From positions 62,001 to 126,000 of the forward strand of contig CAYFPL010000001.1 in NCBI GenBank assembly GCA_964344935.1: a DNA stretch of 64,000 nt, written 5' to 3'. This DNA comes from GCA-2731375 sp964344935. Lineage in GTDB: Bacteria; Pseudomonadota; Alphaproteobacteria; GCA-2731375. Each line of letters begins with the position of its first letter. Within the stretch, counting starts at the first letter, position 1. The position numbers were made by a program, and so were the translations under genes. The notes under the pieces were generated by a model. That model did no database searches and was not told the DNA's origin. It was given only the letters and a program-made list of their open reading frames with translations. This document shows positions 43,244 to 52,973 of the stretch, piece after piece.

Positions 43244-44872
43244 CTAGAAGCGGGATATTTCGACTTCCTTGTCAGTGATGAATTCCAAAAGCGCCGGAAC
43301 CCCGGCCTCGGTCTGTTCGATGCCCCGTTTGATGGCCGGAATGATTTCGGAAGCCTGGGTCACTCGTTCGCCGTAGCCGCCGAAGGCTTTGGCCATATCG
43401 GCGTAATTGCCCGAGATATCCGTGGAGCGATATTTCTCGGTGGAGACTTCCATGATCTTGAGCTCGATGGCCATGGAGAAGTTGTTGAGCAGGATGGAGA
43501 GGATGGGGATGCGTTCGCGCACCGCCGTCTCGAAATCCATGCCCGTGAACCCGATGGCGGCATCGCCCCAAACGTTGATGCACAAGGCTTCCGGCCGCGC
43601 CAGTTTCGCGCCCATGGCCAGGCCCAGGCCGTATCCCAACTGTGTGGTCTTGCCCCAGCCGATATAACTGAGCGGCTTGGTCGCCCGCCAGAACGGCGAG
43701 ATCTGATCCCGGGGCGAGCCCGCATCGTGGGTGATGATGGTCTTGTTCTTATCCACTGTGTTCTGCAGATCCCAGAGTACGCGGTAGGGGCACAGCGGCG
43801 ATTGGTCGGATGTCAGTTTCGGCATCCATTGTGCCAGCCACTCTTCCCGCATAGCGGCGATCTCGCTCGCGATTGGCCCCTGATCTCGGGCTCCGTCCAG
43901 GCGCGTATCCACAGCGCCGATTAGGGCGTCCAGCGTCAATGCCGCATCGCCGAGCAGGCACAATTCCGCCGCCACATCCTTGTTCAAATCCAAGGGGTCC
44001 AGGGTCGCGTGGATGAAGCGTTTGCCCTTGGGCATGGGGATGGCGAAGCTGGATTCGGTGAAGCTGCAGCCGATGCCGAAGATGACATCCGCCTGATGCA
44101 GGAAATGATGCACCGTCTTTGGGTATGACAACCCGCCCGAACCCAATGACAGCGGATGATCCTCGGGAATGGCGCTTTTGCCGCCCAGCGAGGTGGCGAC
44201 GGGCACCGCCAGCAATTCCACCAGTTTCTGTAACTGCGGCCAGGCCTCGGCATAATGGACACCCTGCCCGGCCCATATGACCGGGTTCTTGGCGCCCACA
44301 AGGGCGTCGGCCGCGGCAGCCACCGCGTCCGGGTCGGGTCCGTAGCGGGTGCCGGAAACGGGGGTGTAGTCCAATTCACCGGACATTTCCTCCTGGAACA
44401 CATCCGTCGGGATCTCCACGACACAAGGCCCGCCGCGGCCGTTGCGCAACTGGGTAAAGGCCCGGCGCATGATGTTGGGCACTTCGTCGGCGGAGGTCAC
44501 AGGCTCCGTCGTCTTGGCCACATCCGCCATGGCCTCGGTGGAATTGAAGTTGGGTCGGATGTGCGCCAGCCGCCGGGCATAACCCATGGGCAACACCAAT
44601 ATGGGCACACCCTCGCCAAAGGCCTGAGCCACGCCGCCATAGGCGTTTTCGGCGCCTGGGCCGTGCTGCATGGCGAAAACCCCCACCTTCTTGCCCGAGG
44701 TCAGGCGCGAGATGGCGTCCGCCATGTGCAGACCAATGCGTTCCTGACGCACGATGATGGGCCGGATGTCCCAGCGGGCGGCGTATTCGAGGACATGGTT
44801 GACGGGATAGCCGATCAGGCAATCGACCCCTTCCCGCTTGAGGATTTCAACGACGGCTTCGACGGCTTTCAC
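43244..44872 (-). CDS. thiamine-diphosphate-dependent decarboxylase/lyase-like enzyme
   Basis: A 542-residue TPP enzyme with three-domain layout. Cofactor-activating Glu44 lies in VRQERIGLHMADA, and the TPP/Mg motif runs from GDAAIGFTGMD to LLNN, with both Mg ligands in place. It belongs to the acetolactate synthase/benzoylformate decarboxylase superfamily but to neither AHAS nor AlsS closely. It probably decarboxylates or ligates a 2-oxo acid, which could be the product of the aminotransferase encoded downstream. First gene of the run; the promoter should lie in 44873-45039. Confidence 0.83.
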   Translation of the reverse strand: MKAVEAVVEILKREGVDCLIGYPVNHVLEYAARWDIRPIIVRQERIGLHMADAISRLTSGKKVGVFAMQHGPGAENAYGGVAQAFGEGVPILVLPMGYARRLAHIRPNFNSTEAMADVAKTTEPVTSADEVPNIMRRAFTQLRNGRGGPCVVEIPTDVFQEEMSGELDYTPVSGTRYGPDPDAVAAAADALVGAKNPVIWAGQGVHYAEAWPQLQKLVELLAVPVATSLGGKSAIPEDHPLSLGSGGLSYPKTVHHFLHQADVIFGIGCSFTESSFAIPMPKGKRFIHATLDPLDLNKDVAAELCLLGDAALTLDALIGAVDTRLDGARDQGPIASEIAAMREEWLAQWMPKLTSDQSPLCPYRVLWDLQNTVDKNKTIITHDAGSPRDQISPFWRATKPLSYIGWGKTTQLGYGLGLAMGAKLARPEALCINVWGDAAIGFTGMDFETAVRERIPILSILLNNFSMAIELKIMEVSTEKYRSTDISGNYADMAKAFGGYGERVTQASEIIPAIKRGIEQTEAGVPALLEFITDKEVEISRF

Positions 44873-45039
44873 GGTAATAGGCTCCCATTGCTTTGCGGCA
44901 ATGATGCCATGTCATCGCCCCGCCGCCAAACCTTGCAAAAATTTCATATGCAATGGCCTGCCCTGTTGCCTGGAATTGGACCTTTCGGCAGCGCCCGATA
45001 CGCCCTAAGAATGCTTGGCAGGTGAATAATCGAAGAACC

Positions 45040-46305
45040 ATGTCAGAGCAGAGCAAATCATCCCCCCTGGCGTTTGACGATCCGGGCGGCGCGGCGCCGG
45101 AGAAATACGGCAATCAGCGCCGCGTCATCGGACTTATCAGTGCGGGTCATTTTCTGAGCCATTTTTACGCCCTGTCCCTGCCGCCGCTGTTTCCCATTCT
45201 CAAGACGGAATTTGGGGTCAGCTATGTGGAACTGGGCCTGGCCGTTACCGCCTATGGTCTATTTGGCGGCATGCTGCAGGCGCCAGTGGGGTTCCTGGTC
45301 GACCGCCTGGGCCCGGCAAAGGTGCTGTTGGCGGGATTGTCCCTGAATGCCGCCGCCATCGCCCTGATGGGTTTCGCCGATGTCTATTGGATGCTGCTGG
45401 CCCTGGCCTTTCTCGCCGGCCTGGGCAACAGCGTCTTCCACCCCGCCGACTATGCCATCCTGTCCGGTTCCATCAATCCCGACCGTCTGGGCCGGGTCTT
45501 CTCGATCCATACTTTTTCGGGGTTCCTGGGCGGGGCCTGTGCCCCAGTGGCCATTCTGGCCCTGGCTGGCCTGACGGATTGGCGTACAGCCCTGATCGCC
45601 TATGGCCTAGTAGGTCTGGCAGTGATGGCCGCCATGCTGGTCAATATCTCGGTGCTGAAAGGCGAAGTAGCCGGAAATGAAGCCCCGCAACAAGCTAGCA
45701 GCGGAGCCGCCAAATCCGGGCTGCGCCTGCTGTTCACCGCGCCGGTTTTGATGTTCCTGGCCTTCTTCGTCTTCTATGGCATGGCTTCCGGCGGCCTTCT
45801 CGCCTTCACGGTCAGTGGCCTGATCAATCTACACAATCTGTCATTGGATGTGGCAAACACGGCCCTGACCGGCCATCTGTTCGGTGTTGTCGGCGGCATC
45901 CTCGTCGCCGGCTTTGTTGCCGACCGCTATGGCAATCACCTTGTTACGGTGTCTTGGGCCATGTTGCTGGCCGCAGTGGCGGCAGCCCTGCCGGCGCTGT
46001 TGTCCGGCAACGGCGCTGTTCTGATTGTCGTCATGGTGTTGGCCGGCGTCGGCCTCGGCGCCGTGCTGCCGCCGCGGGATCTAATGGTCCGGGCCCTGAT
46101 ACCGCCGGGCGAGTCGGGCAAGGTGTTCGGCTTCGTCTTCGTGGGCTATTCCATAGGCGTCGGCCTGGCGCCGCTCTATTTCGGTTGGCTCCTGGACCGG
46201 GACATGCCGGCCATGGTGTTCGTCTTTTCTGGTGTCTTTGCGGTCCTGGCCCTGTTCGCGATCGCCGCGGCCCACAAACTTTCGCCGCAAAGCGAAGAGA
46301 GCTAG
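45040..46305 (+). CDS. MFS transporter
   Basis: A 421-residue major facilitator with twelve hydrophobic segments. The loop 2-3 motif reads GFLVDRLGPAKVL and its C-terminal repeat GFVADRYGNHLV. It resembles the fosmidomycin-resistance/oxalate-formate-like branch. The ATG at 45040 is the family-like start (MSEQSKSSPLAFDD); a longer reading is possible but lacks support. Divergent from the TPP-nitrilase run across 167 bases, so it may import the substrate for it. Its stop overlaps the stop of the convergent P450 gene at CTAG (46302-46305). Confidence 0.88.
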   Translation: MSEQSKSSPLAFDDPGGAAPEKYGNQRRVIGLISAGHFLSHFYALSLPPLFPILKTEFGVSYVELGLAVTAYGLFGGMLQAPVGFLVDRLGPAKVLLAGLSLNAAAIALMGFADVYWMLLALAFLAGLGNSVFHPADYAILSGSINPDRLGRVFSIHTFSGFLGGACAPVAILALAGLTDWRTALIAYGLVGLAVMAAMLVNISVLKGEVAGNEAPQQASSGAAKSGLRLLFTAPVLMFLAFFVFYGMASGGLLAFTVSGLINLHNLSLDVANTALTGHLFGVVGGILVAGFVADRYGNHLVTVSWAMLLAAVAAALPALLSGNGAVLIVVMVLAGVGLGAVLPPRDLMVRALIPPGESGKVFGFVFVGYSIGVGLAPLYFGWLLDRDMPAMVFVFSGVFAVLALFAIAAAHKLSPQSEES

Positions 46306-47549
46306 TTGGCTTTGATGCGAACCGGCAGGGAACGGATGCCGCGGATGAAGTTGGAGTAAAGCCGGGTGGGCGGCCCCATGACCTCGATCTGCAGGTCCCG
46401 GGCCAGGATTTCCTGCCACAGGATCTCCAACTGCAATTCCGCCAGGCGGTCGCCGACACAGCGGTGGATGCCGGCGCCGAAGGACAGATGCCGCCGCGCC
46501 TTGGGCCGATCGATGATGAACTGATCGGCGTTCTCGATGGCGGTTTCATCCAGGTTGCCGGAGATGTACCACATCACCACCCGGTCGCCCTTGGCGATTT
46601 TGTGCCCGGACAACTCCGTGTCCTGCAGTGCCGTGCGCCGCATATGGATAACCGGAGTCTGGTAGCGAATGATCTCCGGCACCGCCGATTTGACCAAACT
46701 GTGATCGGCCCGCAATTTCTCCAGTTCACCGGGATTTTCGGTGAAAGCCAGCAGACCGCCCGACATGGAATTGCGTGTTGTGTCGTTGCCGCCGACGATC
46801 AGCAAACCGATATTGCCGATGAATTCATTGGGCGGCATGTTCTGGGTCGCCTCGGAATGGGCCATCATGGAAATCAGGTCGAACGTAGGTTCGGCTGCTT
46901 CCCGCTGTTTCCACAAATCCCCAAAGTAGGCCGCCATTTCACGCAAATGCGTCATGCGTTCTTCCTGAGAGGTGACCACGGCATCTTCCGAGCCGATGTC
47001 GGCGATGGCCACATCCGACCAGAAGCTCAACTTGCGCCGGTCCTGAAAAGGAAAATCAAACAGGGTGGCCAGCATCATCGCTGTCAGTTCCGTCGAGACC
47101 AGATCGACCCAGTCAAAGACCTCGCCACGGGGCAGTCCGTCCAGGGCATCCGCGGTGCGCTGGCGGATCAGATCCTCCATATTTCGCAGGTTGGTGGGAG
47201 CAACGATGGGCGCCACTGTCTTGCGCTGGGCGGTATGGCGGGGCGGGTCCATGCGGATGAAGTTGGGCAGTTCCTCGCCCGGCGGCTGATCGTCGATACG
47301 GATACCGCCCACGTCGGAAGCGGAGGAATAGACCTTGTGGGCCAGCTCCACCTGCATGATTTCGTCGTAACAACTCAGGCACCAATAGGGGCCATGGGGG
47401 CTGTCGGGACAATAGTTGACCGGCGCCTCCCGGCGCAGTCGGGCAAAGACATCCCGCCAAGTATCATCCTGATACATCTGTGGATCGCTGACATCGAGTT
47501 TTTCGAGCGGCAGGCCGCCGGGATCACCGGCAACGTAATTGACTGTCAT
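46302..47549 (-). CDS. cytochrome P450
   Basis: A 415-residue soluble class I P450. The heme Cys is Cys364 in SFGAGIHRCVGDRLAELQ; the I-helix oxygen-activation motif is GGNDTTRN (253-260) and ExxR is Glu292-Arg295. The segment RMDPPRHTAQRKTV is typical of bacterial P450s that hydroxylate terpenes, steroids or fatty compounds. It needs ferredoxin and a reductase; a 2Fe-2S ferredoxin is encoded at 56529 but belongs to the ISC type and is in another operon. No redox partner is adjacent. Confidence 0.93.
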   Translation of the reverse strand: MTVNYVAGDPGGLPLEKLDVSDPQMYQDDTWRDVFARLRREAPVNYCPDSPHGPYWCLSCYDEIMQVELAHKVYSSASDVGGIRIDDQPPGEELPNFIRMDPPRHTAQRKTVAPIVAPTNLRNMEDLIRQRTADALDGLPRGEVFDWVDLVSTELTAMMLATLFDFPFQDRRKLSFWSDVAIADIGSEDAVVTSQEERMTHLREMAAYFGDLWKQREAAEPTFDLISMMAHSEATQNMPPNEFIGNIGLLIVGGNDTTRNSMSGGLLAFTENPGELEKLRADHSLVKSAVPEIIRYQTPVIHMRRTALQDTELSGHKIAKGDRVVMWYISGNLDETAIENADQFIIDRPKARRHLSFGAGIHRCVGDRLAELQLEILWQEILARDLQIEVMGPPTRLYSNFIRGIRSLPVRIKAN

Positions 47550-47618
47550 ACTTGCACCCCTGAACTTGGCCTCGATTTGAGGCCAAAACTAACACAGGGC
47601 TGAATGGGAACAGAGGAA

Positions 47619-48371
47619 CTATTCGGACGCTTCGCAGTTCAGGGCCTTGTGCAGGGCCTTCGGCGAAATAACGCAGCGGGCCAAGTTGGCGCGCCATAGA
47701 TCAGCGCCCTTTAGATCGGCGGAGGAAAGATCGGCCTCGATCAAGTTAGCCTCGGTCAGCGAAGCGGAAGAAAGATTGCTCTCCGTAAGGTTGGCGCCGC
47801 TTAAATCGGCACCGGTCAAGTCGGCGCCCACCAACTTGGCGCCCCGCAAGCGGGCACCGGAAAGCTTGGCGTTGGCGAAGCTGACATGGCTCAAATCCCG
47901 GCCTTCGAGATTGATGTGGCTCAGGTTTTCGTCCGACAGATCCGCACGGATACCGTCGCTGTCACCCTGCAGCCAACGGTGATGGGCAGTTAGGGCGCGG
48001 AGCAGACGGCGATTGCGGGCCGCGTTGCGTTGGCGCTGTTCTTCCTCGACCACATTTTTTTCGATGATGCGGGTATCGGCAGGCAATTGCGTCATGCCAA
48101 GAATGACCCGCAGGCGCCGCTGGGCATGCGGAATATCGTAGGCTTCCAGTTCGCCGGTGGTCAGGTCACCGCCGGGATAGAAGCGAACTTCATAGATATA
48201 TTCGATCAGTTCCGGCTTGGCCTCGCCATTGGCCTCCGTCTCGGCTTCGGCCGCACGCAGGGCCGCCAATTCGGCTTCAATCTCCTCGGGCGGTGCATAA
48301 TTGCTATTGTGGCCGATGCCGGGCTGCCAGTCGGCAGCTTCCTCGACAACATCTCTCTTTCGCCTGGCCAT
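47619..48371 (-). CDS. pentapeptide-repeat protein
   Basis: A 250-residue protein. The C-terminal 90 residues are tandem A(D/N)Lxx repeats (ADLTGADLSGANL and similar) that fold as a right-handed quadrilateral beta-helix. The N-terminal 150 residues are charged, with GIGHNSNYAPPEEIEAELAAL and a region (EVRFYPGGDLTTGELEAYDI) without a known family. Function of such proteins ranges from gyrase protection to scaffolding; none can be chosen. The ATG at 48369-48371 has GGAGG 7 bases upstream and is preferred to one 15 bases earlier. Confidence 0.88.
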   Translation of the reverse strand: MARRKRDVVEEAADWQPGIGHNSNYAPPEEIEAELAALRAAEAETEANGEAKPELIEYIYEVRFYPGGDLTTGELEAYDIPHAQRRLRVILGMTQLPADTRIIEKNVVEEEQRQRNAARNRRLLRALTAHHRWLQGDSDGIRADLSDENLSHINLEGRDLSHVSFANAKLSGARLRGAKLVGADLTGADLSGANLTESNLSSASLTEANLIEADLSSADLKGADLWRANLARCVISPKALHKALNCEASE

Positions 48372-48447
48372 AGCTCCACCTCCCATGCATATCCCGACAT
48401 CCGATCCCCGGTGGATATGCTTTCGCTATTGCCAAAACATAGTTTCA

Positions 48448-48461
48448 GTTTGTTAACAAAC
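48448..48461. promoter_or_regulatory. 14-base perfect palindrome upstream of the pentapeptide gene
   Basis: GTTTGTTAACAAAC is a perfect palindrome 77 bases upstream of the pentapeptide-repeat start and just after the end of the dehydrogenase gene. It would suit a dimeric regulator. Confidence 0.4.
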
Positions 48462-48475
48462 GCTTATCCGAAACA

Positions 48476-50929
48476 TCAGACGCGGATACGGGCACTCTTG
48501 GGGTCGTATAGGGGACGCAGGGATACCGTGGCGAGAATGCGCTCGCATGCCACTTCGATCTCGTAGCTGCCCGCCTCGACAAAGGCCTTGTCTACAACAC
48601 CGCCGTCCGGATCGCTGATATATCCCAACCCAATTGCGGCACCCAGGGCGTGGCCGTAGTTGCCGGAGCTCAAGTAACCGACAATAACGCCATCCCGCCA
48701 AACAGGTTCGTTGTGGTAGAGCAGTTTTTCCGGGTCCGAGAGCTTGAACTGCACCAGGCGGCGATGCAGACCGGCCTCCCGCTGCCGCAACAAGGCATCA
48801 CGGCCGATGAAGCCGCCCGGTTTGTCCCAGGCCACGGCGAAGCCCAGGCCGGCCTCAAGCGGCGTATCCTCGTCCGTAATATCGTGGCCCCAGTGACGGT
48901 AGGCCTTTTCGATGCGCAGGGAATCCATGGCGTGATAGCCCGCATGGCGCAAATCGAACGCCGCACCGGCTGCAACAATAGCGTCATAGACCCCTTGGGC
49001 GAATTCGGCGGGGATATACAGTTCCCAACCCAATTCCCCCACGTAGGTCAGGCGCGTGGCCCGCACCGGGGCATAGCCGATTTCCACTTCCCGGCTGGCG
49101 CCAAAAGGAAATGCCTCGTTGCTCACGTCCGCGTCAGTCAGCGCCGTCAGTAAATCCCTGGCTTTCGGCCCCATGATTGACAAGACCGCCTGGGCGGACG
49201 TGATGTCCGTTAGGTGGGCATGAGCGCCGGAAGGGATGTGTTTCTTGAGCCAATGGTAGTCCCGCATCTGGCTGGTGGCGGATGTGACGATCAGGAATTC
49301 CTCTTCCGCCGTGCGGGTGACCGTAAGGTCCGCCTCGATGCCGCCACGTTCGTTCAGCCATTGGGTATAGACCGTGCGCCCCGGCGCAACGTCGGCCTGA
49401 TTGGCGCAAACCTGGTTCATGACAGCGAGCGCATCCTTGCCCGCAAGCTGGTATTTCGCAAAGGAGGATTGATCGAACAGGCCCACGTTTTCTCGTACCG
49501 CCCGGTGTTCGGCAGCGGATTGTTCGAACCAGTTCTGCCGGCCGTAGCTGTATTCATACGCGGGCGCCGAACCGGGCGCGCCGTACCAGTTGGCCCGCTC
49601 CCAACCCGCCGCTTCGCCAAAGCAGGCGCCTGCCGCTGCCAGGCGGTCGTGCAGGGGTGATTTCCGCACCCCTCGGGCGGTGCGGTATTGATAGAAAGGC
49701 CAATGCACTGCATAGAGCAATCCAAGGCATTCGCTAACCCGTTCCGAGAGGTAGCGGCCGTTGGATTGGAACGGCATGGTCCGGCGGATATCCACATCCC
49801 ACAGGTCCATCGGGGCATGTCCGTCGCGGATCCATTCCGCCATAACTTTGCCCACGCCGCCGGCGGACTGGATGCCGATTGAATTGAACCCGCAGGCGAC
49901 GAACAGGCCCTCTACCTCCGGCACCTGGCCTAGGTGATAGCGGTTGTCGGGCGTGAAACTTTCCGGCCCGCAGAACCAGGTGCGGATACCCACCTGCTCC
50001 AGCGCCGGCATCCGGCCGATGGCACGTTCGAGGACCGGCATGAAATGATCCATATCGGCGGGCAGTTCGTCGAAACAGAAATCTTCCGGTATGCCATCCA
50101 TGCCCCAGGGCTTGGCCTGGGGCTCGAAGGCGCCGAGCAGGATCTTGCCAGCATCCTCTTTGTAATAGGCGTAGTTGTCTTGATCCCGCAGCACCGGCAG
50201 GTCGGGGGTGACACCATCGAAAGGTTCGGTCACGACATAAAAATGCTCGCAGGCATGCAGGGGCACGGACGTCCCCGTCATGGCCCCTACGGATCGGCCC
50301 CACATACCGGTGCAGTTGACCACCACGTCGGCCCGGATTTCACCGCCCGCCACCGCCACGCCCGACACCCTGCCATTGTCGGCGACAATATCCGTAACCT
50401 CAGTGTTCTCTACGATTGTGGCGCCGTGCATGCGAGCGCCCTTGGCCAGGGCTTGGGTCAAATCAGAGGGATTGATCTGGCCATCCTTGGGCAGGAAGAC
50501 CCCGCCCACAACGTCATCCACGTTCAACAGGGGGTATTTGGCCAGAATATCGTCTCGACCGATCTCCTCCACAGCTAATCCGAACACCCGCGCCATGGAG
50601 GCGCCCCGGCGCAATTCTTCCAACCGTTCCCCATTAGTGGCAAGGGAGAGGGAGCCGTTCTGCTTGAAGCCCGTGGCCTGGCCGGTCTCCGCCTCGAGCC
50701 CGGCGTAGAGCTCGGTCGAGTACTTCGCCAACTGCGTCAGGTTCTGCGTCGCCCTTAGCTGCCCCACGAGACCGGCAGCGTGCCATGTGGTGCCGGAGGA
50801 GAGTTGCTTGCGCTCCAGAAGCAACACTTCACTGATGCCCAGTTTGGCCAAATGATAAGCGATGGAACAACCGACGACGCCACCGCCGACGATAATGACA
50901 TTTGCCCGGCTGGGCAGCGATGGGGCCAT
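48476..50929 (-). CDS. dimethylglycine/sarcosine dehydrogenase-like FAD protein with GcvT domain
   Basis: An 817-residue fusion. The N-terminal FAD-binding oxidase (VIIVGGGVVGCSIAYHLAKLG) carries His50 in SSGTTWHAAGL, the residue that binds FAD covalently in dimethylglycine and sarcosine dehydrogenases. The C-terminal half is a GcvT-like aminomethyltransferase domain (YTQWLNERGGIEADLTVTR, SIMGPKARDLL, YVGELGWELYIP), which hands the methyl-derived carbon to tetrahydrofolate. It should oxidatively demethylate N-methylated glycine compounds. The ATG at 50927-50929 follows AGGAG by 6 bases. No betaine demethylase partner is next to it. Confidence 0.9.
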   Translation of the reverse strand: MAPSLPSRANVIIVGGGVVGCSIAYHLAKLGISEVLLLERKQLSSGTTWHAAGLVGQLRATQNLTQLAKYSTELYAGLEAETGQATGFKQNGSLSLATNGERLEELRRGASMARVFGLAVEEIGRDDILAKYPLLNVDDVVGGVFLPKDGQINPSDLTQALAKGARMHGATIVENTEVTDIVADNGRVSGVAVAGGEIRADVVVNCTGMWGRSVGAMTGTSVPLHACEHFYVVTEPFDGVTPDLPVLRDQDNYAYYKEDAGKILLGAFEPQAKPWGMDGIPEDFCFDELPADMDHFMPVLERAIGRMPALEQVGIRTWFCGPESFTPDNRYHLGQVPEVEGLFVACGFNSIGIQSAGGVGKVMAEWIRDGHAPMDLWDVDIRRTMPFQSNGRYLSERVSECLGLLYAVHWPFYQYRTARGVRKSPLHDRLAAAGACFGEAAGWERANWYGAPGSAPAYEYSYGRQNWFEQSAAEHRAVRENVGLFDQSSFAKYQLAGKDALAVMNQVCANQADVAPGRTVYTQWLNERGGIEADLTVTRTAEEEFLIVTSATSQMRDYHWLKKHIPSGAHAHLTDITSAQAVLSIMGPKARDLLTALTDADVSNEAFPFGASREVEIGYAPVRATRLTYVGELGWELYIPAEFAQGVYDAIVAAGAAFDLRHAGYHAMDSLRIEKAYRHWGHDITDEDTPLEAGLGFAVAWDKPGGFIGRDALLRQREAGLHRRLVQFKLSDPEKLLYHNEPVWRDGVIVGYLSSGNYGHALGAAIGLGYISDPDGGVVDKAFVEAGSYEIEVACERILATVSLRPLYDPKSARIRV

Positions 50930-51239
50930 TGCGAACTCCTGAATCACTAAATTGCGCCCTCACCCTACCGGATTGGAATTAAAGGGGCCACCGAACAGCC
51001 GAAGTTATCGATCCACGGGAAATCCGACTGGCGATCCGGGTATCAGCAGTGATCACGCCAAATTCATCTTCGAAATCCTCGCGGTTATTGTTACCTAATC
51101 GAGCAGTCCGAAAATGAATCATCACGAGTAGAGTATTAAAAGCAATACTCGTATTTGTTCAGTTAGCCGCTGGGCCGTTTGTATTGAAACATTCGTACCG
51201 TTAACCATTTTCAGACAATATTATGTATAAAAAAGCCCC
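50930..51239. other. 310-base non-coding gap with hairpin
   Basis: An AT-rich divergent region between the dehydrogenase and the diguanylate cyclase. It holds one clear hairpin, GAGTATT (51131-51137) with AATACTC (51144-51150), not followed by a T run, so it is more likely an operator than a terminator. No gene or RNA could be recognised. Confidence 0.55.
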
Positions 51240-52973
51240 GTGAATTCGACGAATTCGGGGGAATTTGATTTGAGCGTCTTGGCAAACGTTGCCACACAGC
51301 GGGCCTGGCGTCAGACTTTGACGGGGAACCAACGTCTGACCCTATTGATTGCCATTCTGATCGCGGTGGCCATGGTCGCCGGCGGCGTCACGTTCAAGTT
51401 GCTCTATGACGCCGCCTTCGCGGAACAAAGCCGAAATCTGGTCCGACTGGTGAAGAGCCAGGCCAATCTGATCGACGGCATCTCCCGCTTCGATCGGGTG
51501 CAAAGCCAAGACGCCCATCCGAAAGGCTGGAAATACGCCACTTTGGGACAAGTGGTCGACGCGCACATCGCCAACGACGGCCTGGGCCGCACCGGCGAAA
51601 TCACGATCGGGGCGCCCCTGGACGGAAAGGTCGTCTTCGTCTTTCGCTCTCGCGGCGACGAACCGACACATGCGCTGTCCATACCCCCTGGATCGGAATT
51701 GGGCGAACCGATGCGACGGGCTCTTTCCGGACTATCGGGCAATGTGGTGGGGCCGGATTATGGCGGCGTTACGGTCCTGGCCGCCTATGAACCACTGCGG
51801 GAACTGCAATGGGGCATCGTCGCCAAGATCTCAATTGCCGAGGTGCGTGAACCCTTAATTCGCACCGGATTCATCAGTGGCATTGCCGCGGTAATCGTCA
51901 TCATTTTCGGTACGCTGTTATTTCAAAGAATGATCGACCCGCTGATCACCCGGCTTGAGGAACAGGTGCGATGGCGCACGGAAACTCTCGAAACCGAGAT
52001 CGAGGAGCGACAGCGCATCGAGGCGGCCCTGGCCGAAAGTGAAAAGATGTACCGAACCCTGATAGAGACCTCGTATGAAGGAATCTGGATGGGCGATATG
52101 GAAGGTCGGACGACCTACGCCAATCAGCGATTGGCGGACATGTTGGGCTATGAAGTCGACGAAATGATCGGCATGTCCATCTATGAGGCGCGCGACGAAA
52201 GTGATCATGAGCGCGTTCGCGAAATCTACCTCCGGCGGCTGTTGGGCACGCGCGAAATCGTTGAGCATCGGTTGCGTCGCAAGGACGGGCAAGAGATCTA
52301 CGTTCTGAATTCCGCTGCCCCTATCTATGACGACGATGGAAAAGTTATAGGCGGGTTCGCCATGGTCACTGACATCACCGAGAGGAAAAAGGCCCAGGAC
52401 GAGATCGAGCAACTGGCAAACCATGACAGCCTGACCGGACTGCCATCACGGCGCCTGGCCTTTGACCGCATCGCCACTGCCTTCGCCGCCGCACGGCGTG
52501 GCAAGAACCTAGCGGCGCTATTGTACATCGATCTTGACGGTTTCAAGGTTATCAATGACCACCACGGCCACGAGGCCGGCGATTTCATCCTCAGGGAAGT
52601 CGCCAAGCGCCTGCCGGCCCTGGTCCGCGAAGTAGATACGACGGCTCGCCTGGGCGGCGATGAGTTCCTCGTTCTCGTCGCGCAACTTCACGACGTAAGC
52701 GCGGCTGAAACCATCGCCCAAAAGGTCATTGATGCCCTATCTGTACCGATTGAATTCAAGGGCCTGCGACTGCAGATCGGCGCCAGCATCGGTATTGCCG
52801 TCTATGACGGCGGGCCGGACAGCCCAGAGGACGTCCTCAATCGAGCGGACCGCGCCATGTACATTGTTAAGCACGGCAGCAAGAACGGCTATGTCGTGGC
52901 GGAACGGCGCACCCACGCCACGAGCCATTGGCTGGATCGAACCAGACGTGTTCAGTCCCGCTCGATCAGTTGA
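51240..52973 (+). CDS. membrane PAS-GGDEF diguanylate cyclase
   Basis: A protein of up to 577 residues that makes cyclic di-GMP. Two membrane segments (about 32-50 and 208-228) flank a periplasmic Cache-like region; a short coiled coil (236-268), a PAS domain (about 269-385) and a GGDEF domain (about 395-555) follow. The active site is intact, GGDEF at 472-476, and the inhibitory I-site RxxD is present at Arg463-Asp466, five residues before it, so product feedback is expected. No EAL domain. The start is doubtful: GTG at 51240 lies in a hairpin, and in-frame TTG codons at 51270 and 51279 are alternatives. Confidence 0.9.
   Translation: MNSTNSGEFDLSVLANVATQRAWRQTLTGNQRLTLLIAILIAVAMVAGGVTFKLLYDAAFAEQSRNLVRLVKSQANLIDGISRFDRVQSQDAHPKGWKYATLGQVVDAHIANDGLGRTGEITIGAPLDGKVVFVFRSRGDEPTHALSIPPGSELGEPMRRALSGLSGNVVGPDYGGVTVLAAYEPLRELQWGIVAKISIAEVREPLIRTGFISGIAAVIVIIFGTLLFQRMIDPLITRLEEQVRWRTETLETEIEERQRIEAALAESEKMYRTLIETSYEGIWMGDMEGRTTYANQRLADMLGYEVDEMIGMSIYEARDESDHERVREIYLRRLLGTREIVEHRLRRKDGQEIYVLNSAAPIYDDDGKVIGGFAMVTDITERKKAQDEIEQLANHDSLTGLPSRRLAFDRIATAFAAARRGKNLAALLYIDLDGFKVINDHHGHEAGDFILREVAKRLPALVREVDTTARLGGDEFLVLVAQLHDVSAAETIAQKVIDALSVPIEFKGLRLQIGASIGIAVYDGGPDSPEDVLNRADRAMYIVKHGSKNGYVVAERRTHATSHWLDRTRRVQSRSIS

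Noticed and set aside
45954..47603. 549-codon plus-strand frame over the MFS end and the P450 gene
   Set aside because: Antisense shadow of a P450 with intact heme, I-helix and ExxR motifs.
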